A DNA stretch of 64,000 bases from JAFLBI01 sp964616465 (GCA_964616465.1 CAZTTO010000014.1:29693-93692), one strand, 5' to 3'. Counted from the stretch's first letter, positions 53,501-61,830 are shown. Notes: generated by a model not told the origin, from the sequence alone. Numbers and translations are program-made.

Positions 53501-53939
53501 TGAGAAGTTTGTGTTTACCAAGTTTGAACCATCAGGAATGGTAGACCATCCAAATATCAAAACAACTACTTCACTAGTTGACTTCGTATTCCGTGCACTG
53601 GCTTACGAATACTTAGGCAGAACCGATTTAGTACATGTGGTAGATCAGCCTACAGTAGAAAATACCGGCGAAGGAGACGAGGAAATTACCCTCATGGGAA
53701 AGCCCGAGTTGAGTAGTGTGCGTGTAGCCGCTACTAATTCAGGTGCAGCTACTGCTCCGCAAAAATTACAAAGAGCAACTGCTGGAATTAAGGCCGAAGT
53801 TGGCTTAGATGCGGTAAATGCAGCTGCAAAGAACATGCAAAGTGATGCTCCTGCTTGTAATGTTTGTGGTCATATTACAATTCGTAGTGGTACTTGTTAT
53901 AAGTGTTTGAACTGTGGTAACAGTATGGGTTGTAGCTAA
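50562..53939 (+). CDS. nrdJ: Adenosylcobalamin-dependent (class II) ribonucleotide reductase
   Basis: 1125-aa enzyme reducing ribonucleotides to deoxyribonucleotides without oxygen. Active-site regions: VPNSPQWFNTGL (about 135-146), ACFILSVSDDL, the NPCSE motif near residue 390 and VIAPTGTIGLVMDCDTTG. Residues about 640-760 hold an internal duplication (DDQISAIEKYAVGAASFEGAPF and DDEIEAANDYVCGTMTIEGAPF). A TSCPD domain lies near 925-1040. The C-terminus is a zinc-ribbon-like CNVCGH and CYKCLNCG, probably the redox-cycling tail. A Lys/Glu/Ala-rich linker joins the core and the C-terminal part. Transcribed alone; terminator follows. Confidence 0.95.
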   Translation: MPTQRTPKNQQKALSFSRRFTKDDVSVFDQFEYDYRTSVIRNPTGETVFEMNNVEVPKQWSQIATDILAQKYFRKAGVPQPDGSLGRETSVKQVAHRMANCWKVWGERYGYFATPQDAQIFYDELAYSILNQSCVPNSPQWFNTGLHESYGITGKPQGHYYVDPKDGQLKKSQNAYERPQPHACFILSVSDDLVNDGGIMDLWVREARIFKYGSGVGTNFSQIRGSGEKLSGGGSSSGLMSFLKIGDRAAGAIKSGGTTRRAAKMVCLDLDHPEVMEFINWKVEEEKKVAALVSAGYDSSYEGEAYMTVAGQNSNNSIRIPNDFFRILEEDGDWELKARTDGRVMKKIPAREVWNQVAYAAWRCADPGTQYDTTINEWHTCPEGGRINASNPCSEYMFLDNTACNLASANLRKFFDEQTNTFDVEGFEYVCRLWTVVLEISVLMAQFPSKEVAQLSYDYRTLGLGFANLGTVLMLSGIPYDSEEARGIAGAITAIMTGISYKTSAEMASFLGAFPRYEENKQHMLRVMRNHRAAAYDASDAYEGLSVLPVGINAKYCPDYLLKRATKAWDDAVQLGEQYGYRNAQTTVIAPTGTIGLVMDCDTTGVEPDFALVKFKKLSGGGYFKIINQAVPNALKSLGYTDDQISAIEKYAVGAASFEGAPFINPATLSAKGFTAEEIKKLNDAAKSAFEIGFVFNRFTLGDACLQRLGFTEEQYSDWSFNMLEGLGFSDDEIEAANDYVCGTMTIEGAPFLKDEHLPVFDCANKCGKKGERYIHAHGHIRMMAACQPFLSGAISKTINLPHEASIEEIADSYMLSWKLGLKACALYRDGSKLSQPLSNKSDKKKKKDEDATATAEAAEQTAEATTESGIVDLTKLTVEELLEEVNRRMTASTDTKLKRQLSRIVERKSLPAKRRGFTQKAKVGGQVIFLRSGEYSDGTLGEIFIDLYKEGSTVRSLMNCFAIAVSVGLQYGVPLEEFVEKFVFTKFEPSGMVDHPNIKTTTSLVDFVFRALAYEYLGRTDLVHVVDQPTVENTGEGDEEITLMGKPELSSVRVAATNSGAATAPQKLQRATAGIKAEVGLDAVNAAAKNMQSDAPACNVCGHITIRSGTCYKCLNCGNSMGCS

Positions 53940-53959
53940 CTTAGTTGGGTGAATATGCT

Positions 53960-53992
53960 AAGCCGCTCTTGTATAAGAGCGGCTTTTTTTTG
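53960..53992 (+). terminator. Strong terminator after nrdJ
   Basis: AAGCCGCTCTT (53960-53970) and AAGAGCGGCTT (53975-53985) are perfect 11-bp arms with a GTAT loop, followed by a run of T residues. Confidence 0.95.
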
Positions 53993-54019
53993 TAAGACGA
54001 AGTGAGATCAGCAATAAAA

Positions 54020-54214
54020 TTATTTAGGTGTATTCCTTAATCTATTGGTGTATAGAAATGAAAAGTATGCAAAAAGAAGTATTTTGAAAATGCCAAGAAA
54101 CCAATCTATGCCTCGTTGTGGAATACCCGGACTAATAAATAAAACAATTGAAATAATGAGCCCCACATAGCTCACAATAGCAAGGAAAATTAACGTAGAT
54201 CTTTTCTTGAACAT
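54020..54214 (-). CDS. Small two-pass membrane protein
   Basis: 64 aa with two hydrophobic segments: residues about 8-28 (LIFLAIVSYVGLIISIVLFI) and 37-55 (FLGIFKILLFAYFSFLY), joined by a PGIPQRGID loop. Basic ends suggest both termini face the cytosol. No family recognised. First gene of the AT-rich accessory segment. Confidence 0.55.
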   Translation of the reverse strand: MFKKRSTLIFLAIVSYVGLIISIVLFISPGIPQRGIDWFLGIFKILLFAYFSFLYTNRLRNTPK

Positions 54215-54316
54215 TCAGCAGAAAATTTATTGAAGTAATGTTTATTTATAGATTTTCATTGTGTCTAAAATTCATTAAAAAGATAATCTTACAAATCAAA
54301 TAACTCTTCTATTTTA

Positions 54317-55051
54317 TTAATTTCCTCTCTTATTAAGCTGTCTAGCCAGCTTTATAGAATGTTTTAAAGAATTCGTATTCCTCCAGTCGTGGTGCGATAC
54401 AATTATATACTTTGGCTTCGGATATCTTTTTTTAAGGTTGAGTAAGGTTTCTAAGTATTTGTTTTTATTAGCATCGCCTAAATAGCCAAGATCTTTTGCT
54501 TCAGCCCCTTTAATTAAGCATCCGCCATACAATATTTTCTGCTCATTAAACCAAATAGTAATATTATCAGCGGTATGACCTTCACCCGGATAAAACACTT
54601 CAAAACTTACATTTCCTATTTGGAAGGTTGTGTCATGAGTCATTAAAAACTCAGCTCTTTTTTTATTATTTTTTCGACTGAGTTCGTCGGTTAAAATTGT
54701 AGTATAGGTTTTTATTCCTTGTTGTTTATAGTATTCCAGTCCCTCGGTTCTATCACTATGCCAATGGGTTGCAATGCAAATGGAAACATGCGAATTGTGT
54801 TTTATTCGAATGCTGTCTAACAGTGGTTGAAATTGTGTGGTATCCCAAGGTGTATCAAATAAAATAGCTCCCTTCTCAGTAAGTGCATACATACCATGTG
54901 CAGGTAAATAATTGCCCTCATATAAGTTATAAGTAGTGTATATGAAAAAGTTATGCGTTAACGGAGTAATAGATATTTTGGGAGCATTGGATTGCCCAAG
55001 ACATATTTTTGAAATAAATATTGTAAGCATATATATGCAAAGCGTTCGCAT
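54317..55051 (-). CDS. Subclass B1 metallo-beta-lactamase
   Basis: 244 aa with a signal peptide (residues 1-20, ending KICLGQ), hence periplasmic. All zinc ligands of subclass B1 are present: His96, His98 and Asp100 in THWHSDRTEG, His159 in GEGHTADN, Cys178 in LYGGCLIK and His221 in VSHHDW. Lys181 and Asn195, used for substrate carboxylate binding, are in CLIKGAEAKDLGYLGDAN. This resembles chromosomal enzymes of flavobacteria (BlaB/IND type). Hydrolysis of penicillins and carbapenems is predicted from the family, not shown. The gene lies 12 bp downstream of a glycosyltransferase gene, likely co-transcribed. Confidence 0.9.
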   Translation of the reverse strand: MRTLCIYMLTIFISKICLGQSNAPKISITPLTHNFFIYTTYNLYEGNYLPAHGMYALTEKGAILFDTPWDTTQFQPLLDSIRIKHNSHVSICIATHWHSDRTEGLEYYKQQGIKTYTTILTDELSRKNNKKRAEFLMTHDTTFQIGNVSFEVFYPGEGHTADNITIWFNEQKILYGGCLIKGAEAKDLGYLGDANKNKYLETLLNLKKRYPKPKYIIVSHHDWRNTNSLKHSIKLARQLNKRGN

Positions 55052-55063
55052 TAGTGACTTTTT

Positions 55064-56320
55064 TTAATGTGATATAATTTTTTCATAGAGAACTTCTTCT
55101 AAGTTTTCTACTTGCATTTTTTTAGAAAACTCCAGCGCTTTTAATTTATAGGATTCGTTTTCAACCAAATCCTTAATTAGAGGTCTGAGCTTTTTCTCTG
55201 TAAGTTTATTTACTGGTAAGCCTTTTGGCCCTAGGCCTTTTTTGCTGATTAATTTATTCCAAGAAAATTGATCAAAAACATGCGGTATAATCAAGGATGC
55301 ACATCCATACTTAACGCTAATATGTGTAGTTCCTGAACCTCCATGATGAATAACTGCATAACATTTTTTAAAAATCCAGCTGTAAGGAATTTGCTTTGTA
55401 AAATAAAATAATTCATGATCTCTATATTCCTCTAGTTCTATGAGTCCGCCTGCAGCTATATTGATAACTGCTGGAATTTTTAATTCATTCAGCACGTTAC
55501 AAATAAGTTTAGAAGTTTTTTCAGGACTTTTATGGACCATACTTCCGAAAGTCAAAAAGACTACTTTTCGGTGCTTCTCTATGAACTCGATGATTCGATG
55601 ATCTGGATTCCAATTTTGATTCTCTTCTTTTTGATGATAACCTAATATATGAGCATTTGAAGCCCAATACGATGGTTTTTCAAATAATGCAGGGGAAATT
55701 GTATAGATTAATTCTTGCTTCTTTAAATTTTCTTTTATTTCTTTTTTTGAAGCAATCTTTTTAGATCCATGAATGAGTTTTTGTGCATCATAAATTGTTT
55801 TTATTAGCCCAAAGTTTGCTAGTGAGTAGGTGAATTGATTGATATATTCACTTATATAAAAATTAAATCCAGTATGAGGGACTCCCTTAACATAATGAAT
55901 GAAATAGGGAATTGGGCTTATTAGAATATTCTTTTTGCCTGTTAAAATGTGCCAAATGAATGGATAGTTACATTTTCCATTGTGAATGATAATATCTGGA
56001 TTGGTATTTTTTATGATTTCGTATTGCTCTTTTACTAAAATTGAGTTGATTTTCATGCCAGCTTTAAAAAGCCTATAAATTGCTTTTAATTTTTTTATAT
56101 CAAAACTTCCATTCATTACCATTCTGCCATCATCACTTTCTAGCAATTCTAGAAATAATGAAGTGAATGTATATTTTTTCACCTCATTTGGAATATGATC
56201 TAAATACTGTTCAGGAAGGGCATAATTAACTTTATGACCTTTTTTTGATAAAAGTTCACCTATTGCTAAGAATGGTTCAATATCTCCACGGGTGCCAATA
56301 GACATCAAAAGAATATTCAT
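55064..56320 (-). CDS. GT1-family glycosyltransferase (MGT/UGT-like)
   Basis: 418 aa with two Rossmann-like halves (GT-B fold). The start MNILLMSIGTRGDIEPFLAIGELL is typical of enzymes that glycosylate natural products, sterols or antibiotics. The nucleotide-sugar site is the C-terminal HHGGSGTTHISVKYGC with DQFSWNKLI near residue 350-365. Known relatives include macrolide- and rifamycin-inactivating transferases and glycolipid makers; the acceptor is unknown. It precedes the beta-lactamase gene by 12 bp in the same transcription direction and follows a methyltransferase gene. Confidence 0.88.
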   Translation of the reverse strand: MNILLMSIGTRGDIEPFLAIGELLSKKGHKVNYALPEQYLDHIPNEVKKYTFTSLFLELLESDDGRMVMNGSFDIKKLKAIYRLFKAGMKINSILVKEQYEIIKNTNPDIIIHNGKCNYPFIWHILTGKKNILISPIPYFIHYVKGVPHTGFNFYISEYINQFTYSLANFGLIKTIYDAQKLIHGSKKIASKKEIKENLKKQELIYTISPALFEKPSYWASNAHILGYHQKEENQNWNPDHRIIEFIEKHRKVVFLTFGSMVHKSPEKTSKLICNVLNELKIPAVINIAAGGLIELEEYRDHELFYFTKQIPYSWIFKKCYAVIHHGGSGTTHISVKYGCASLIIPHVFDQFSWNKLISKKGLGPKGLPVNKLTEKKLRPLIKDLVENESYKLKALEFSKKMQVENLEEVLYEKIISH

Positions 56321-56389
56321 ACGGGCATTCTATTTAGTTTTATTAAGACCATTTATTTAATAAAAATAGTAGTTCAATTAAATTACTGA

Positions 56390-57031
56390 TTATGGAGTAA
56401 GTTTCTTAGCAATAAGAGCAGTATGGGTATCTTGTTGGTTTTTATTATTTGTATAATCAATATGAAATATTTTAATGACTTCTAACCCTATTTTTATAAG
56501 TTGTTGAGTGATTTCTTCTAGCTTATAGTAATAAAAATAAGATTGATCCCCTGTACTTGAGTGTTGGAGTCCAGATTTGGAAGGGTCTCCATCCACAAAA
56601 CTTAGGTATAGTATACCGTTTTGATTCAGCAGCAACTTAATATTCGAAAAGAAAAAAATACTGTCTTCGTGTGAAAGATAGGGTAAACAAAAACCACAAA
56701 TAATTCCATCAAATGTGATAGTAAGTTGATGAATACGCCTACAGTCCATTACTTCAAATGAAGCAGTAGGATTGTTTATTCTAGCAAGTGTAATCATATT
56801 AGGCGCTACGTCAATACCATGTAAATTACAATTCGAATTTTTTGAAAGAATATACTTTGCAATATTACCTGGGCCGCAGCCTATATCTAAAATAGATGGA
56901 TTTGCTGTATTGATATTATTACAAAAAAAATCGTACGAATCATTATAGATGTCAAGATGCATGAATTTCTCTTGGTAGAGTTCTGCTAGTTTATTCCATG
57001 TTGAAAATGTTTGATTATACTGTTGTTCCAT
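56390..57031 (-). CDS. Class I SAM-dependent methyltransferase
   Basis: 213 aa. The SAM-binding motif I is ILDIGCGPGNIAKYIL (about residues 45-60), with the acidic residue of motif II in LHGIDVAPNMI and motif III-like GIICGFCLPYLSHED. The remaining segment YLSFVDGDPSKSG is family-like. Acceptor unknown. It lies 69 bp upstream of the glycosyltransferase gene in the same direction and may belong to the same transcript. Confidence 0.88.
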   Translation of the reverse strand: MEQQYNQTFSTWNKLAELYQEKFMHLDIYNDSYDFFCNNINTANPSILDIGCGPGNIAKYILSKNSNCNLHGIDVAPNMITLARINNPTASFEVMDCRRIHQLTITFDGIICGFCLPYLSHEDSIFFFSNIKLLLNQNGILYLSFVDGDPSKSGLQHSSTGDQSYFYYYKLEEITQQLIKIGLEVIKIFHIDYTNNKNQQDTHTALIAKKLTP

Positions 57032-57083
57032 GGATCTTAGATAGTACTATTAATGAAAAAGATAATAATCATTATTAAAGAGA

Positions 57084-57425
57084 TTATCTATCACCGACTA
57101 AAACCCGTTTTAAGTTTCCATTGTCTTTATGAATTAGCCAAAGGAGGTAGGGTGCAAAAAATATAATTCCTAGAACCATTGCAATAAATCCTGTAATAAT
57201 TGATTTAGAATTAAAGTTATATCTCCACATGATCCAAAAACCAGATAACAGAAGGTAACAAAGGAAATCGAGATTAAATTGACCAGACCAATTTAAAGCT
57301 AAAATGTTCTTAACAAAAATGCTTATTAAATCTATCCCTTCATTTTTGATTGCAAAAAACGTGTAAATGAGCAGTCCAAGAGCTTGAAGTGTAAGAGTGA
57401 TCTTAATAAATCGATTGGTCATCAT
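57084..57425 (-). CDS. Hypothetical membrane protein
   Basis: 113 aa with about four hydrophobic helices (for example ITLTLQALGLLIYTFFAI and SIITGFIAMVLGIIFFAPYLLWLI). Basic residues at both ends. No family recognised. It has the same orientation as the methyltransferase gene, 52 bp away. Confidence 0.6.
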   Translation of the reverse strand: MMTNRFIKITLTLQALGLLIYTFFAIKNEGIDLISIFVKNILALNWSGQFNLDFLCYLLLSGFWIMWRYNFNSKSIITGFIAMVLGIIFFAPYLLWLIHKDNGNLKRVLVGDR

Positions 57426-57614
57426 TTTATAAATTATTGGTTTAATTTTAAATAAACACAGTGAAGCTTCTTCTTGAAAGATAATCCAGCAACCTTAATA
57501 CATTCGCTATTGCTAAACTACCTTTTTGCACAAAACTTCCTGATGTTTTTTATTTTATGAATAAATGTAATTATAAATTACCCCTTCTGCTATTAATCTT
57601 ATACAACAACTCTT

Positions 57615-57860
57615 CTAAATGTTTCTCTTTTTAAGCTCTTCTTTCAAAGATTCATAATACTTAGGTTTCTTTAGAAACTTATAAATTAGGAATATAGGAA
57701 TAAGTGTAATTAGTCCCCATGTGTTTTTAGCAACACTATAAATGATTATACCAATTAAGAATCCTATAAAAAATGCGTCAATAAGCGGAGAGGGCTTATT
57801 ACTTTTTAATGCATCTAACAATTCTTCATTAGTATAGTTAGATAGTTCATTAGAATTCAT
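57615..57860 (-). CDS. Hypothetical small membrane protein
   Basis: 81 aa with two hydrophobic stretches (PLIDAFFIGFLIGIIIYSV and TWGLITLIPIFLIYKFL). It starts with the acidic MNSNELSNYTNEELLDALKSN and ends with a lysine-rich helix. The pattern resembles small uncharacterised membrane proteins frequent in Bacteroidetes. Function unknown. Confidence 0.6.
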   Translation of the reverse strand: MNSNELSNYTNEELLDALKSNKPSPLIDAFFIGFLIGIIIYSVAKNTWGLITLIPIFLIYKFLKKPKYYESLKEELKKRNI

Positions 57861-57949
57861 AGTAGCATCTTTAATCTAATGTACATATTTACTTTAAATA
57901 ATTATTGACAAATTGATTTTCGGCCTTTGGTGGATTTTAATACTTTATT

Positions 57950-58408
57950 TTAGTGGTTGTTGATTTTTTGTCTTACTATTTCAAGTGCTTGGATATAGTA
58001 TTTTGCCTTTGGTTTAAGATTTCCGAATCCAAAGGTCTTATATGTTTTATTTGTATTTAAATTTCTCAATTGAAATTGGATATCTCTGTCGCGTCCAATA
58101 TACCCAGAAGATGTAATAGTCCTATAATGCTCTACAAAGGCATAAAAACTAAAACCAACATCCCCTAGTGATAGGTCGTCGGAAACAAATGAATAAGGCC
58201 CGTTGTAGTATTTTTCAAATGATTCTTGGATGATTCTATTAATTCGAGGCCTAAAAGCAGATATGATAAAAACAGGCTGATTATCTTTTGCAAAATCATA
58301 TGGAATTTGCCCATCTCTTAGAAACTCTTTGGTAGAATAACATGAAGTAAATGATAAAAGGATCAATATAATACAGAGATATAGCAGGTTTTGAATTTTG
58401 TTATTCAT
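57950..58408 (-). CDS. Hypothetical lipoprotein
   Basis: 152 aa from MNNKIQNLL at 58408, which starts a clean lipoprotein signal (LLSFTSC, Cys24). An upstream ATG at 58468 adds 20 unlikely residues. The mature part is rich in Tyr, Phe and Asp (YYNGPYSFVSDDLSLGDVGF) and probably soluble in the periplasm. No family recognised. It is 61 bp downstream of the START-like gene and likely co-transcribed. Confidence 0.65.
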   Translation of the reverse strand: MNNKIQNLLYLCIILILLSFTSCYSTKEFLRDGQIPYDFAKDNQPVFIISAFRPRINRIIQESFEKYYNGPYSFVSDDLSLGDVGFSFYAFVEHYRTITSSGYIGRDRDIQFQLRNLNTNKTYKTFGFGNLKPKAKYYIQALEIVRQKINNH

Positions 58409-58469
58409 TGGATTAAAATATTTTGAGAATAAATACCAGCAAATGCTTGCTACATGTTGAAACTGCAAA

Positions 58470-59051
58470 CTAGAATTTAAGGTTTTCCTTAGCCACGATC
58501 TGCCATCTTTTCTGTCTGTGAATATAAAATCTTTTTGCGAAAGAAGTAATGAAGCCTGTTAGTATTCCTCCATAAATGGTTATAGCATCTTCGTAATAAA
58601 TTTTACCATTTCCCAAATCTTTAATTATTACATTATGATTCCAAATTTTTGCAGCCTTATCCCATTCTTTGGTAGAAATAGTAGTGCTACTATCCTCAAT
58701 TTTTTCAATAAATAAATGATGTATGCCGCCGAATGGTATGAATCCGAAAACCTTCATTTTTACTTGATAAGCTTTACCTATTTCCCATTGTTTTGGCAGA
58801 TCATTATCTATTGATTTGAAGCTTATCATCCCTTTTGCTACAAATTGTAATAATGCAGGTGTTTTCACATTTGCCCAGGCATTATCTAAATCCATAGGAA
58901 TTTCTGAGCTAACTGTTAATTGTTTGGCCTTCACTTTCTTTCCTTCATATTCAATACCTATCTCTTCTACTTTAGATATTGGCTTAATAATTTGAGAGAA
59001 GCTGTTATAGGCTGAAGCAAAGATTCCAAAAAATAGTATCATTTTTTTCAT
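58470..59051 (-). CDS. Exported SRPBCC/START-like protein
   Basis: 193 aa with a signal peptide (ending ASAYNSFSQ). Residues about 45-190 show the helix-grip pattern of polyketide-cyclase/START-like proteins: PMDLDNAWANVKTPALLQFV, a central strand set with VKMKVFGFIPFGGIHHLFIE, and a long C-terminal helix GFITSFAKRFYIHRQKRW. Such folds bind hydrophobic ligands. Function unknown. Probably the first gene of a two-gene unit with the lipoprotein. Confidence 0.65.
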   Translation of the reverse strand: MKKMILFFGIFASAYNSFSQIIKPISKVEEIGIEYEGKKVKAKQLTVSSEIPMDLDNAWANVKTPALLQFVAKGMISFKSIDNDLPKQWEIGKAYQVKMKVFGFIPFGGIHHLFIEKIEDSSTTISTKEWDKAAKIWNHNVIIKDLGNGKIYYEDAITIYGGILTGFITSFAKRFYIHRQKRWQIVAKENLKF

Positions 59052-59132
59052 TGTTTTTGATTTGATGGCACAAAGATCTTGGCTCTTAAGAACTAATTCG
59101 TTGATTCAAATCAAGAAACAACTTCAATTATA

Positions 59133-59738
59133 TTATTGCTTCATTTTATGGATAGTACTTTTTACATCATCCATTTTCATCATTCTTTTTTTTACACGGC
59201 TTAATGTTTCAGGCGTCATATTAAGGTATGATGCAATCATATATTGAGGAACCCTTTGCATTAAAAAAGAACTTTCTTCTATGAATGTTTTAAATCTTGT
59301 ATTATAGTCATCGTGTAATAATCTATTGGCTCTCAAAACTGATGTAACATAGGCTGATTCAGCTAATTGCCTGCCAATACGTTCCCAATTCTTTGAGTAC
59401 TCAAATAGTTTATTCAGATTCTTTTTTTCAATACTATATATCAGTGAATTTTCTAAAGCTTGTATGGGTCTAATTGAAACAGTGTTAGTGAGAAAGCTGT
59501 AATAATCTGTCATAAGCTGAGATTCTGAAAAAAACAGCATTATTCTTTCTTCCCCATTCAATTGATAAAATAGTTTGAATAGACCTTCTTCAATGAAAGA
59601 TATCTTATTAGAAATTTGTCCTTCTTTAAGATAAAATTCCCCCTTCTTAACTTCTTCGGGGATAAATAACTTTAAAGCGAAGTTGGCCTCTTCGTCTGTT
59701 AGTTTTACTAGAGTTGTAAAAAAATCTATGAACTTCAT
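59133..59738 (-). CDS. Crp/Fnr-family transcriptional regulator
   Basis: 201 aa. The cNMP-binding-like beta domain spans about residues 25-120 (KKGEFYLKEGQISNKISFIEEGLFKLF). A helix-turn-helix near 160-195 contains QYMIASYLNMTPETLSRVKKRMM. The Fnr Fe-S cysteines are absent, so it is not a true oxygen sensor, and the cAMP-contact arginine is not obvious. This type is common in Bacteroidetes as a small-molecule or stress regulator. It lies upstream of the START-like/lipoprotein genes in the same direction. Targets unknown. Confidence 0.88.
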   Translation of the reverse strand: MKFIDFFTTLVKLTDEEANFALKLFIPEEVKKGEFYLKEGQISNKISFIEEGLFKLFYQLNGEERIMLFFSESQLMTDYYSFLTNTVSIRPIQALENSLIYSIEKKNLNKLFEYSKNWERIGRQLAESAYVTSVLRANRLLHDDYNTRFKTFIEESSFLMQRVPQYMIASYLNMTPETLSRVKKRMMKMDDVKSTIHKMKQ

Positions 59739-59853
59739 TGTAACAAATCGACTGTAAGTTGTGACTTATTCCAAAAAATCTGTTTCATACAACACTAAAG
59801 TTAAAGTAAAACAGTGCACGAATTTATTACATTTTAGAGTCTTTACTCAAGTT

Positions 59854-60654
59854 TCACTTTTTGACTGCTGTTATTGAATATACCATTGGTATTTTGTTAT
59901 CTAAATGAGCTATTCTGAATTTTCTGGGCTCAAATTCTACAGTCTTGTTAAAACAATTATAGGGTGAATAGTCATACTCTTCTAGAGAATCTATTTCAAG
60001 TCCATTATAAATGAGGCTATTCACCACTTCGCCAATACTGTGATTCCAGGATATATCAGAAATTGTTAAGTCAGCAGCTTTATCTGCATAAGTTCCGCTA
60101 TTTGTTTCTACAATGGGTCCCGAATTAAAATATCTGTAACCAATTTTTTCAAAATTGTAGTCAAACATCCAAACAACTGGATGGAATTCTACAAATATAA
60201 ATTGTCCTTTTGGCTTTAAAAATTTGGAAACAATTCCTGCCCATTTGTTCAAGTCCGGTAGCCAGCCGATTGTTCCATAACTTGTGAAAACCATATCAAA
60301 AGTTTTCTCTAAATGATTCGGTAAATCATAAATGTCACAACAGATGAAGTTTGCATTTGAATGGATCTCTTTTGCTATTTGCTTAGCACTATCAATTGCT
60401 TTATCTGATAAATCAATTCCAGTAACGGTTGCGCCAAGTCTTTCCAATGAAATAGTATCTTGGCCGAAATGACATTGTAAATGTAAAATGGACTTTCCTT
60501 TTATATTGCCAAGTAAGTTCAATTCAATTTCATTTAACGATGTATCCCCATTCAAAAATCCCTTCTGGTTGTAAAATTCAGAATTTAAGTGTGTGTCGGT
60601 TCTATTGTTCCAAGCCTTCCTGTTTATTTCAATATAGTTATGTTCAGGGTTCAT
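59854..60654 (-). CDS. Class I SAM-dependent methyltransferase
   Basis: 266 aa. Motif I appears as SILHLQCHFGQDTISLERLGA, with Cys-His in place of the usual glycines (Q-C-H-F-G-Q), followed by VTGIDLSDKAIDSAK (motif II acidic residue), NFICCDIYDL and VFTSYGTIGWLPDL. The variant motif I occurs in one large methyltransferase subgroup. The C-terminal part is Trp/Tyr-rich. Acceptor unknown. A 13-bp-arm palindrome lies 42 bp upstream. Confidence 0.9.
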   Translation of the reverse strand: MNPEHNYIEINRKAWNNRTDTHLNSEFYNQKGFLNGDTSLNEIELNLLGNIKGKSILHLQCHFGQDTISLERLGATVTGIDLSDKAIDSAKQIAKEIHSNANFICCDIYDLPNHLEKTFDMVFTSYGTIGWLPDLNKWAGIVSKFLKPKGQFIFVEFHPVVWMFDYNFEKIGYRYFNSGPIVETNSGTYADKAADLTISDISWNHSIGEVVNSLIYNGLEIDSLEEYDYSPYNCFNKTVEFEPRKFRIAHLDNKIPMVYSITAVKK

Positions 60655-60695
60655 TTTTTAGCATTTGTATGCAAGTAACTCAAATAACTAATTAC

Positions 60696-60723
60696 ATATC
60701 AAATACACCTGTGTATTTGATAT
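60696..60723. promoter_or_regulatory. 28-bp palindrome upstream of methyltransferase
   Basis: ATATCAAATACAC (60696-60708) and GTGTATTTGATAT (60711-60723) are exact reverse complements around CT. It lies 42-69 bp upstream of the minus-strand start at 60654. The size and symmetry fit an operator for a dimeric regulator such as a TetR- or MarR-type protein. A partial copy, CACCTGTATTTC, occurs about 70 bp away at 60779. Confidence 0.6.
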
Positions 60724-60944
60724 CGTTGAGTAATAGTAAGGTGAATATAAATATTTCTGCTTCTATTTAAATATGGGCACCTGTATTTCTTTACTCCAGC
60801 CTTAAAATTCAATAAATAAAAATATTTTATTTCTAGTGATCCGAGCGGGCATCTCTCTGCGTAGATATCTTGAAACAATCTAATTATTAAGAATTTTTAA
60901 ACTACAACTAAAGGCAAAGCCTACAATTTTAAAACCAATATTTT

Positions 60945-61760
60945 ATGAAAATCAGAACACAATCCCTTTGGGCAGTTGCCCTCGCAGCTTTTACATTTAC
61001 TAGCTGTTCTAAAAAAAATGACATGAATGTTGAAGTTTCAGCTTCTTGGTCTGTAACGCTCAGTACTAAAAATGAGATTCCTGCCGTACCTAATAGAGCT
61101 GAAACAGGAACAGCAGCAATAAAGTTGTTCTCAAACAATGAACTTGAATTTGATATTTCAGTCCCTAATCTAGCTGCTGGCGATATGATTCAGGCCGCTC
61201 ACCTCCATGTAGGCGATGCAGTTACTAACGGAGGTGTGGTTGCCGATCTCAGAGGAATGATGCATCAAAATAAAACTATGGGAAAAATTGCTATAAGAAG
61301 CACCCTGGCAGATTCTTTGAAAAATGGTATGGCACAAATCTATGTAAATGTGCATACAACACAAGTTGCTTCTGGCTTGGTAAGGGGTCAGTTAAATGAC
61401 AATGTGGTATGGGCTGCAGATGTAATGCTCTCTGGCTTGAATGAAATTCCGGCTGTTACCACTACAACACGAGGAACAAGTTTCTTAAGAATTACAACTT
61501 CTGGCAAATTGTTCAGCGGATTTTCGTTTTCTATGATGGAAGCCGGCGATATGTTAATGGCAGCACATATTCATGTTGGAGCTGCTGGTGTAAATGGTCC
61601 GGTATTACTAGGACTAGCCGATAATAATGCAGATTTTTCAGTTTCAAAATCTTTTACACTTTCAACTGCCATTCGTACTGCAATTTTGAATGATGCATTA
61701 TATGTGAACGTACACAGCATGAACCATCCATCTGGTGTAGTGAGAGGACAAATTCGTTAG
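60945..61760 (+). CDS. Lipoprotein with two CHRD domains
   Basis: 271 aa with a lipoprotein signal (TFTSC, Cys21). Two CHRD repeats occupy about residues 33-150 and 155-270. Each has NEIPAV at its start, a GDMIQAAHLHVGDA or GDMLMAAHIHVGAA centre, and a closing VNVHTTQVASGLVRGQL or VNVHSMNHPSGVVRGQI. CHRD domains are beta-rich and found in extracellular proteins. The histidines repeat in register and could bind metal. It is the only plus-strand gene in the segment. Function unknown. Confidence 0.9.
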   Translation: MKIRTQSLWAVALAAFTFTSCSKKNDMNVEVSASWSVTLSTKNEIPAVPNRAETGTAAIKLFSNNELEFDISVPNLAAGDMIQAAHLHVGDAVTNGGVVADLRGMMHQNKTMGKIAIRSTLADSLKNGMAQIYVNVHTTQVASGLVRGQLNDNVVWAADVMLSGLNEIPAVTTTTRGTSFLRITTSGKLFSGFSFSMMEAGDMLMAAHIHVGAAGVNGPVLLGLADNNADFSVSKSFTLSTAIRTAILNDALYVNVHSMNHPSGVVRGQIR

Positions 61761-61797
61761 ATTCAAGTATTTACATTCATTCAATATCTAAATAAAG

Positions 61798-61830
61798 AGA
61801 GGCTATCAAAATTTCTGATAGCCTCTTTTA
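61798..61830 (+). terminator. Terminator after CHRD gene
   Basis: AGAGGCTATCA (61798-61808) and TGATAGCCTCT (61816-61826) are perfect 11-bp arms with a 7-nt loop and following T residues. Confidence 0.92.
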
